Position numbers and translations under genes: made by a program
In this document: one piece after another, positions 52,304 to 58,864 of the stretch
Numbering within the stretch: the stretch's first letter is position 1
Layout: the number at the start of each line of letters is the position of its first letter
The notes under the pieces: generated by a model
Database searches by the model: none
The model's input: the letters and a program-made list of their open reading frames with translations, nothing else
What the model was told of the DNA's origin: nothing
Assembly: GCA_016210515.1 (NCBI GenBank)
Contig: JACQTZ010000026.1
Location: 1 to 64,000, forward strand
DNA from: Chloroflexota bacterium
GTDB taxonomy: Bacteria; Chloroflexota; Dehalococcoidia; UBA2985
Direction: 5' to 3'
Length of the DNA stretch: 64,000 nucleotides

Positions 52304-52667
52304 GGTGGTGGATGCCAGCATCCTGGGAGCCATCATCTTTGAGGAACCACGGGCGGATGAAGCGCATGTTCTTGTGAGGGGGTTCGACCTCCAGGCTCCC
52401 ACACTCATGGCTTATGAGCTTGTGCACATCGCCCAAAAGAAGTGTCTTCAATACCCTGTCCAGAGGGAGGCCATTAAAGAGGCTCTCATTACGGCTCTGG
52501 CTTTGGGTATTCGGTGGCACGAGGTAGACCATGCTTCAGTCCTCGACCTGGCTCTTGAAACAGGTCTGAGTACCTACGACGCCAGCTACCTCTACCTGGC
52601 ACAGGCCCTCGGCGCACCCCTGGCCACTTTCGATCAACAGCTGCGCCAGGCTGGTCTGAAGGGTTGA
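52293..52667 (+). CDS. PIN-domain (VapC/FitB) toxin
   Basis: 124 residues. VVDASIL (Asp near residue 6), AYELVHIA (Glu), TYDASYLYLA (Asp) and LATFDQQL (Asp) form the acidic Mg site of PIN RNases. It cleaves RNA, often tRNA or rRNA, when free of its antitoxin. The start at 52293 (MPDKVVDAS) lies inside the antitoxin's last codons; an ATG-like start further upstream (52260) is less likely. Confidence 0.9.
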   Translation: MPDKVVDASILGAIIFEEPRADEAHVLVRGFDLQAPTLMAYELVHIAQKKCLQYPVQREAIKEALITALALGIRWHEVDHASVLDLALETGLSTYDASYLYLAQALGAPLATFDQQLRQAGLKG

Positions 52668-52673
52668 CGCGGC

Positions 52674-53327
52674 ATGGTATTGCTCTACGACATGGAATTT
52701 CGAGTCTACTGGAGCCTCTGCGGCTCCGACGGTAACAATGCCTTTCTCGTGGTATGTCCCCAGACCCAGGAGAGCGTCATCATCGACGCTCCTTTGAATC
52801 CAGGGGAGCTCCTGGAACAGGCCAAAGGCACCCGGGTCAAGGCCATCCTCATCACCCATAAACACCGTGACCACCTGGAGGGGCTGAAGGATATTACCGA
52901 CGCCACCGGTGCTCCCGTGGCGGCCCACGCCGAAGACGCCGCCGACATGCCTATGGCTCCAGACATTCTGGTCAAGGACGGCGATATCATCACGGTAGGA
53001 ACTGTGGAGGTGAAAGTAATCCATACCCCGGGGCACACTCCGGGGTCTGTATGCTATCTAGTGAGCAACCACCTCTTCACGGGCGATAGCCTCTATGCCC
53101 AGGCGCCTGGGGAAACTCGGGGTGAGGAGGCTACCAGGCAGCTCCTCACGGGCATCACCGAGAAGCTCTTTCTCCTTCCCGACGACACTTTCCTCCTGCC
53201 TGGTCACGGCAGGGGCAGCACCCTGGGAGCCTCCAAAGCTCTCTATCGGTCCTGGGCCGCCCAATACCCCGACCTCCTGCCCCCCATACCATCGGACACC
53301 TCTCCACCTGGCCCACTGGCGAGTTGA
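52674..53327 (+). CDS. Metallo-beta-lactamase-fold hydrolase (glyoxalase II-like)
   Basis: 217 residues. THKHRDH (the HxHxDH site), HTPGHTPGS, TGDSLY and LPGHG form the binuclear-metal active site of the glyoxalase II group. It probably hydrolyses a thioester or similar. The start is ATG 52674, with ATG 52692 (MEFRVYW) possible. It starts 6 bp after the toxin gene, on the same strand, but the pairing is probably accidental. Confidence 0.88.
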   Translation: MVLLYDMEFRVYWSLCGSDGNNAFLVVCPQTQESVIIDAPLNPGELLEQAKGTRVKAILITHKHRDHLEGLKDITDATGAPVAAHAEDAADMPMAPDILVKDGDIITVGTVEVKVIHTPGHTPGSVCYLVSNHLFTGDSLYAQAPGETRGEEATRQLLTGITEKLFLLPDDTFLLPGHGRGSTLGASKALYRSWAAQYPDLLPPIPSDTSPPGPLAS

Positions 53328-53358
53328 CAGAACATCAAGCTGTCCATATTCTGTGAAC

Positions 53359-53820
53359 ATGTCCAGTACAGCAAAAGTTCGCAATACAGCTACGAGCAAT
53401 GCTCCAGGCATTGGCCGCTCTCCAATCGCCGGTCCTCTTGGCTCTTTGGAATCTGTCGTAATGGACGTAATGTGGGACAAGGGAGAAGCTACAGTCAGAG
53501 ACGTGCATCGGGTGCTGGTGGCAAGACGGGAGATTGCCTATACCACCGTTATGACCGTCATGAGCAACCTGGCGCGCAAGAACGTGCTCCAGCGCCACCG
53601 GAGAGGTCGTGCCTACGTCTATATGCCGATCTTCTCCAGAGAGGAGTTCAATCGCTCCAAGGTGGTCGCATTTGTAGATGCCCTTAAGGGATGGTTCACG
53701 GAGCCAGCTATGACCTACCTGGTGGACCGCCTGGCCCAGATTGACCCCCAGAGCCTGACCGAGCTGGAGCAAGCCATTGCCAAGCTCCGAAAGGAGCGCA
53801 GGGGGACAGAGAGTGATTGA
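53359..53820 (+). CDS. BlaI/MecI-family repressor
   Basis: 153 residues. A winged helix with AYTTVMTVMSNLARKN and HRRGRAYVYMP is the family signature; the C-terminal helix mediates dimerisation. BlaI repressors are normally inactivated by a membrane metalloprotease (BlaR1/M56), and such a gene follows immediately with a short overlap. The start at 53359 is inferred; no good ribosome-binding site is seen. The preceding long frame overlaps the MBL gene. Confidence 0.85.
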   Translation: MSSTAKVRNTATSNAPGIGRSPIAGPLGSLESVVMDVMWDKGEATVRDVHRVLVARREIAYTTVMTVMSNLARKNVLQRHRRGRAYVYMPIFSREEFNRSKVVAFVDALKGWFTEPAMTYLVDRLAQIDPQSLTELEQAIAKLRKERRGTESD

Positions 53821-54784
53821 GTCCCTGGGGACCCTGACGTATGAGTTGGCCATTGAATCGCTTGTTGCCAGCGCGTTCCTCTGGGCAGCGATACTCCTGG
53901 CGATCCGGCTCTGCCACGTCAAAGACGGGGCGTGGCAGGCACGATTCTTCCTCCTTCCCGTGGTGCTGCCCATTCCCCTTGTCCTCCTGGTCCACCTTCT
54001 GGTTCGACCGCGACTGCTGGGCCACTCCCACACGCCTTTGGAGCGGCTGCTGACCTCCGCGGTAGATGCATTTCCCTGGCTGTCGCCGATTGCTCTGGGG
54101 CTGGTGGCAGTAGCCTTGCTGGCCGTCAGCGCCCAGGCCTTTCGGCTCCTTGTCACTCTCTATCGACAGAGGAAGGAGTGGCACCACCAGCAACGGGAGC
54201 AATCGCCCCATTGGCTCAGGTGTAACAACGCCTTGTATGTCGTAGCCCAAAGGCTACAGATGTCCCCGCCCAGAGTTGTCCTGCTAAAGGGAAAGTATAG
54301 TGGAAGCCTCGCTCTTGGTTCCCTGGGCTCTTACGTACTGGTCTCCAGCAACCTGGCCCCTCTGCTGGACGACAGGGAACTGGAAAGCCTCCTCGCCCAC
54401 GAGCTTGGCCACATCCGGCGCTGGGACACCCTGGTGGATGTGCTCATGGGATTGGCCCACTCACCTTTTGGCTTGTGTCCCTTTGTCCACTGGGCATACC
54501 GGCGCTTTTCGGGGGTCCGGGAAGAGGCTGTGGACGATGTGGCCATACGTGCAGGCGACCCGTTAGCCCTGGCCTCCTGCTTGATCAAGGCGTATCGCGT
54601 CTCCCGAGGCAATCCTTGCATTGTGCCCGGTAGCGCTCTTCTCCGCTCCCCCCACACTATTGAGCATCGGATACGCCGGCTCGTCGCCCTCCATACCACC
54701 ATTCCCAATCCGCCACGGGGCCATCACTGGGCCTTCTTTGCTGTCATCCTCGTGACGGCCGCTCTATTCCTTCTCGCCTTCTAG
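53813..54784 (+). CDS. M56-type (BlaR1-like) membrane metallopeptidase
   Basis: 323 residues. Helices at the N-terminus are followed by the zincin site HELGHIRRWD and an EEAVDD motif, with a C-terminal helix. This is the protease part of BlaR1/MecR1 (M56). The extracellular penicillin-binding sensor domain of BlaR1 is absent, so the signal is unknown. GTG 53813 is taken as the start; it overlaps the blaI-like stop by 8 bp. The pair forms a two-gene signalling operon. Confidence 0.85.
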   Translation: MIESLGTLTYELAIESLVASAFLWAAILLAIRLCHVKDGAWQARFFLLPVVLPIPLVLLVHLLVRPRLLGHSHTPLERLLTSAVDAFPWLSPIALGLVAVALLAVSAQAFRLLVTLYRQRKEWHHQQREQSPHWLRCNNALYVVAQRLQMSPPRVVLLKGKYSGSLALGSLGSYVLVSSNLAPLLDDRELESLLAHELGHIRRWDTLVDVLMGLAHSPFGLCPFVHWAYRRFSGVREEAVDDVAIRAGDPLALASCLIKAYRVSRGNPCIVPGSALLRSPHTIEHRIRRLVALHTTIPNPPRGHHWAFFAVILVTAALFLLAF

Positions 54785-54838
54785 ATCACCCTACTAGGTC
54801 TTTCGACTAAAAGACCCAGTAAGTTACCCCCCAGATAC

Positions 54839-54867
54839 TTGACATTATATCCTCTGTGAGTTAAGGT
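54839..54867 (+). promoter_or_regulatory. Candidate promoter for the haem lipoprotein gene
   Basis: TTGACA at 54839-54844, a 17-bp spacer and a poor TAAGGT (54862-54867). It lies about 50 bp ahead of the ATG at 54916. The perfect -35 is the main support. Confidence 0.35.
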
Positions 54868-54915
54868 ATGGCCCGACTAGTACTAAGAGGATAGTATGTT
54901 TATAGGAGGTAAGCG

Positions 54916-56250
54916 ATGTTTCGACAGCACCTGAGCCGTTGGATTCTACCGGTTGTGGCCCTGGTATTGGTGGGCCTGCTCGCTGCGGCTTGCAAGGGGG
55001 ACGAAGGGTCTCAGGGACCCAAGGGCGATACGGGGCCTCAGGGGGTCGCGGGAGCAAAGGGTGAACAGGGCGCACAGGGGCCCCAGGGAGTCGTTGGCCC
55101 TCAAGGCCCTTCAGGCGACAAGGTTGACTTGAATAACCTTCAAGCCGTGGACATTACTGTTGCCCCTGTGCTGGACGGCGTGCGCGAGGCTATCTGGCTT
55201 CAGGCTCCCCCTCTTCTGGTCTCGGTGGGCAATGGCGCCAACCTGGTGGGCGGGCGCACCACTGTGGAACTCCGCTCCCTTTATGATAGCGACAACGTGT
55301 ACTTCATCGCTGAGTGGGCTGATCCCACCCAATCGCTGCGCCGCATGCCTTGGCAGAAGCAGGCTGACGGCACGTGGAAGCAGCTCACGAGCAGCACTAC
55401 CCACCAGGAGAACCAGTACTACGAGGACAAGTTCGCCCTCATCTGGGACATCAACATCGCTAACTTCCCCACGGCTGGCTGCACTGCAACATGCCACCCA
55501 GGAGAGCAGGCAGCCAGCGCCTACGGCAGCAAGTACACTCTGAACACAGACGGCCTAGGCGACATCTGGCACTGGAAGGGCGTTCGCAATGGCACCGTGG
55601 GCCAGATTGACGACCAGTACCTGGACGGCAAGCGGCCTTCTGAAGCTGCCGAGGCAGGCCGCCATAGCGACCCGAAGACCAGCGGCGGCTACTCCGACAA
55701 CATCAACGCTGGCAAGACCGCTCCTGCCTACGCGCTCCCCGGCAATGCCACGGCCAACGCCACGGGTGTCTACTGGATAAACAATAGCGAGAAGGTAGCC
55801 TTCAACAGCGCCGCGTACGCGACCGGCGACGAGGTTCCAGGCATCATTGTCTCGCCCATCATCGGCGACCGTGGAGACATTCCCGCCCAGGCCAAATGGA
55901 ACAACGGCAAATGGACGCTGGAATGGTCTCGCAAGCTCACCACAGGCTCCCAGTACGACGTGCAGTTCAGCGATCTCTCCAAGGCCTACTACTTCGGCCT
56001 GGCTGTCTTTGAGAATGCCCAGGTCAACCATGCATGGAGCCCGGGCGTCTATGCCTTGGAGTTCACACCTGCCGTCGCTGCCGGCCCTTCGTTCCCGCCA
56101 ACCATTCCTGCTGACCACGCGAGCAGAACCACCTGCGCAGCCTGCCACGCCGCCGGCCTCGGTGGTGCACCAGTGTTCCCAACGTCCCCGGACCACACCA
56201 AGGTCCTGGATGCAGTGAACACCTGCCAGGCTTGCCACAAGGGCCCATAA
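54916..56250 (+). CDS. Collagen-like-stalk lipoprotein with ethylbenzene-dehydrogenase-like and c-haem motifs
   Basis: 444 residues. The signal peptide ends in a lipobox (LLAAAC, Cys26), so the protein is lipid-anchored outside the membrane. Residues 31-69 are 13 uninterrupted Gly-X-Y triplets, a collagen-like stalk. The main domain resembles the gamma subunit haem-b domain of ethylbenzene dehydrogenase-type enzymes (AVDITVAPVLDGVREAIW, VYFIAEWADPTQS). A CxxxCH (CTATCH) lies in it, and two CxxCH sites (CAACH, CQACH) near the C-terminus could bind c-haem. ATG 54916 follows aggaggtaa. Probably an electron-transfer protein at the cell surface. Confidence 0.82.
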   Translation: MFRQHLSRWILPVVALVLVGLLAAACKGDEGSQGPKGDTGPQGVAGAKGEQGAQGPQGVVGPQGPSGDKVDLNNLQAVDITVAPVLDGVREAIWLQAPPLLVSVGNGANLVGGRTTVELRSLYDSDNVYFIAEWADPTQSLRRMPWQKQADGTWKQLTSSTTHQENQYYEDKFALIWDINIANFPTAGCTATCHPGEQAASAYGSKYTLNTDGLGDIWHWKGVRNGTVGQIDDQYLDGKRPSEAAEAGRHSDPKTSGGYSDNINAGKTAPAYALPGNATANATGVYWINNSEKVAFNSAAYATGDEVPGIIVSPIIGDRGDIPAQAKWNNGKWTLEWSRKLTTGSQYDVQFSDLSKAYYFGLAVFENAQVNHAWSPGVYALEFTPAVAAGPSFPPTIPADHASRTTCAACHAAGLGGAPVFPTSPDHTKVLDAVNTCQACHKGP

Positions 56251-56401
56251 CAGCCACATCAGGAGGACACAAAGACCAATTCGCCTTGGCCCTGCCTGCC
56301 ACCTGGACAAGGACGTCGCTTGGGCGGGGCCAATTGCCTAGGGGGTCACAGGCCACTGGCAGTAATACCGCATCGGGAAGTCCTGCTGGTGACCGCCTCA
56401 A

Positions 56402-56437
56402 CCTGACGGGGAGATTCCTACCTTTCTCCCCGTCAGG
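56402..56437 (+). terminator. Rho-independent-like terminator after the haem lipoprotein gene
   Basis: Perfect 13-bp stem (cctgacggggaga with tctccccgtcagg), 10-base loop, followed by cctttg. It lies ~150 bp after the stop and separates this gene from the nuoE operon. The gap (56251-56566) holds nothing else recognised. Confidence 0.65.
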
Positions 56438-56566
56438 CCTTTGAGGATGCAGGCTGGCCTCTGCTCTATGTGCTGAAGTCAGCTCCACCCCGTCGCTTCT
56501 TCTGGTTTGTCCCCCCGTTGAACCCTCTCTTCCGTTGTGCTAACATCGGCTAGCTGCAAAATCACG

Positions 56567-57118
56567 ATGTCCGGAGACAGGGTGACCAGCAACCCCAACG
56601 GCCAGCGAGAGAGAATCGGCGAGGCACTGGCAAACCAGAAGGCCAGGACCGTCACCGTCCTTTCTTCACTTCTAGCCATTGAAGACGCCATAGGCTACAT
56701 ACCTCCGGAGGCCATCACGGAGGTCGCCGCCTTCACCCGCTCCACCATCAACGACGTCTGGGGCGTGGCCTCCTTCTATACCAACTTCCGTTTCACCCCT
56801 CCCGGCCAGCACGTCGTGGAGGTGTGCTGGGGACCTACCTGTCACCTCCTGGGAGCACAGGGAGTCCTTCAGGCCGTAGTTCGAGCACTGGGTCTCTCCG
56901 AGGAAGGTGACACCCCCGACGGCCAGGTCTCCCTCAAGTACAACACCTGCCTTGGAGCCTGCTCCCAGGGTCCCCTGCTAAGCATCGATCACAGGGTCAT
57001 CGGCCCGCAGTCTTTGGGTGGCCTGAAGGGCGAGGCGATGACACAGAGGATTGCCGAGATGGTCTCCCAGCTAAGAGACGGGACTCCCCAGAACTCCGCG
57101 CATGGCAAGAATGGCTAG
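56567..57118 (+). CDS. nuoE: NADH dehydrogenase NuoE-like [2Fe-2S] subunit
   Basis: 183 residues. A helical N-terminus (AIEDAIGYIPPEAITEVAAF) precedes a thioredoxin-like domain with the [2Fe-2S] ligands in CWGPTCHLLG (C-x4-C) and CLGACSQGP (C-x3-C). It passes electrons with the NuoF partner. The start is ATG 56567 (MSGDRV); a GTG 30 bp upstream is possible. It overlaps nuoF. First gene of a redox operon. Confidence 0.93.
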   Translation: MSGDRVTSNPNGQRERIGEALANQKARTVTVLSSLLAIEDAIGYIPPEAITEVAAFTRSTINDVWGVASFYTNFRFTPPGQHVVEVCWGPTCHLLGAQGVLQAVVRALGLSEEGDTPDGQVSLKYNTCLGACSQGPLLSIDHRVIGPQSLGGLKGEAMTQRIAEMVSQLRDGTPQNSAHGKNG

Positions 57119-58856
57119 TTATCAGGAGCTTCAACAGGAGGCTAACCGCCGCTTTCAGGAGCTAGTGGCTGGCGGCAAGCCCTGGATACGCATAGGCACC
57201 GCCGTCTGCGGCGAGGCTGCCGGCGCGCTGTCCGTGGTCGAAGCCTTCAGGGTCGAACTCCAAAGGCGGGGCACCGCCGCCAATGTCACCGCCGTGGGCT
57301 GCCTGGGCCTGTGCTACGCTGAGCCGCTGGTAGATATCCTCAAGCCGGGCAAGCCCCGCATCTTCTACAAGAACGTCACCCCGGAGATGGTCCCTGGCCT
57401 GGTGGACTCCTGCCTCGCAGGCGACGACCCTCGCCCTGACCTGGCCCTGGCGTATTTGGGAGATGGCCCGGTGGCGGGCATCACCAGGCTGGAAGACCTG
57501 CCCATGTGGAGCCGCCAGGTGCGCATTGCCCTGCGCAACTGCGGTCACATAGACCCCCTGGACATCTACCAGTACATCGCTCAGGGCGGCTATGCCGCCC
57601 TCAACAAGGCCGTCCACGACATGAAGCCAGAAGAGGTGATTAAGGCGGTTCAAGACTCCGGGCTGCGGGGCAGGGGAGGGGCCGCCTTCCCCACCGGCAC
57701 CAAGTGGAGCTTCCTGGCTCGCTCTCCCGGCCCCCTGAAGTACATCCTGTGCAACTGCGAGGAGGGCGACCCAGGAGCCTACAACGACAAGGGCATCCTG
57801 GAGAGCGACCCCCACACCCTCATCGAGGGGGCCATTCTGGCTGGATACGCCACCGCGGCCAGCAACGGCGTGGTCTTCATCCGTCACGGCCATGAAGGGC
57901 CTATTCACCGCACCGAGCGCGCCATTGAGCAAGCGTATGAGCTTGGCCTCCTGGGAGACCATATCCTGGGGTCCTCCTTCAGCTTCCACATGGAGGTCTC
58001 CCTCACCGGAGACTCCTACGTCGCCGGAGAGGAGACGGCCCTCATGGAGTCCATAGAAGGGAAGCGGGCCATGCCTCGCGCCCGGCCTCCCTTTCCCGCC
58101 GCGTTCGGTGTGTGGGGGCTGCCCAGCAATATCAATAACGTCAAGACCATCTCCTACGTGCCGGAGATCATCGCCAGGGGAGGGCAGTGGTTCGCCACCA
58201 CGGGCACCGAGGGCAGCAAGGGCACCGCCATCCTCTGCCTGTCTGGTAACATCCAGCGGCCCGGCATGGTGGAGGTGCCCATGGGCATCACCCTCCGGGA
58301 GGTCATCTACGATGTGGCCGGTGGTATCCCCGAAGGAAGACAGGCCAAGTTCCTTCAAACGGGAGGCCCCCTGGGAGGTGTCCTCCCAGCCATACAGTTG
58401 GACATCCCCCTGGACTTCGCGGCCATGGCCCAGGCAGGGGCCATCCTGGGCTCCGGCGGCATCATCGTCGCCGATGAACGGGCCTGCGCCGTGGACATGA
58501 CCCGTGCCCTGGTAGCCTTCTGCCAGTACGAGTCCTGTGGCAAGTGTTTCCCGTGCCGCCTGGGCATGACCAACCTCCTGGATGTCCTGGAGCGCATAGC
58601 CCGCTTCCAGAGCCGACCTGGCGACCTGGAGCTGATGCGCACCATCGGCCTGAACATGGCCGCCGGCTCCCTCTGCGGGCACGGCCAGCTGGGCTGGAAC
58701 CCCATCCAGTCGGCGCTGCGCCACTTCCCGCAGGACTTCGCCGCCCACATCGAGGAGAAACGGTGTCCCACCGGCCAGTGCCTTGGCCCCGTTTTCACCC
58801 CATATCGCACCAGGTCCAGGGCTACCTCCGTGCAACCCCTGGAGCTCAGGAGCTAA
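57102..58856 (+). CDS. nuoF: NADH dehydrogenase NuoF/HydB-like FMN subunit
   Basis: 584 residues. The N-terminal ~100 residues are a thioredoxin-like domain (VCGEAAGA with C36, GCLGLC with C67 and C71), as in HydB/NADP-reducing hydrogenase subunits; three of four cluster Cys are seen. Then come FMN motif GRGGAAFPTGTKW (190-202), NADH motif CNCEEGDPGAYNDK, and the [4Fe-4S] ligands in CGKCFPCRLG with a later Cys (GSLCGHGQLG). The 2x[4Fe-4S] C-terminal ferredoxin of longer homologues is missing. It takes electrons from or gives them to NAD(H). ATG 57102 or 57111 starts inside nuoE. Confidence 0.93.
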   Translation: MARMASYQELQQEANRRFQELVAGGKPWIRIGTAVCGEAAGALSVVEAFRVELQRRGTAANVTAVGCLGLCYAEPLVDILKPGKPRIFYKNVTPEMVPGLVDSCLAGDDPRPDLALAYLGDGPVAGITRLEDLPMWSRQVRIALRNCGHIDPLDIYQYIAQGGYAALNKAVHDMKPEEVIKAVQDSGLRGRGGAAFPTGTKWSFLARSPGPLKYILCNCEEGDPGAYNDKGILESDPHTLIEGAILAGYATAASNGVVFIRHGHEGPIHRTERAIEQAYELGLLGDHILGSSFSFHMEVSLTGDSYVAGEETALMESIEGKRAMPRARPPFPAAFGVWGLPSNINNVKTISYVPEIIARGGQWFATTGTEGSKGTAILCLSGNIQRPGMVEVPMGITLREVIYDVAGGIPEGRQAKFLQTGGPLGGVLPAIQLDIPLDFAAMAQAGAILGSGGIIVADERACAVDMTRALVAFCQYESCGKCFPCRLGMTNLLDVLERIARFQSRPGDLELMRTIGLNMAAGSLCGHGQLGWNPIQSALRHFPQDFAAHIEEKRCPTGQCLGPVFTPYRTRSRATSVQPLELRS

Positions 58857-58864
58857 GGAGAGCT

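Noticed and set aside
57162..58835. 557-residue minus-strand open frame
   Set aside because: It is exactly antisense to nuoF and exists because of the high GC content. The plus-strand protein has all catalytic motifs.
58544..58864. Longer N-terminus for the FdhA-like protein
   Set aside because: The extra frame is a shadow of the 3' end of nuoF; ATG 58865 has a ribosome-binding site and the family start.
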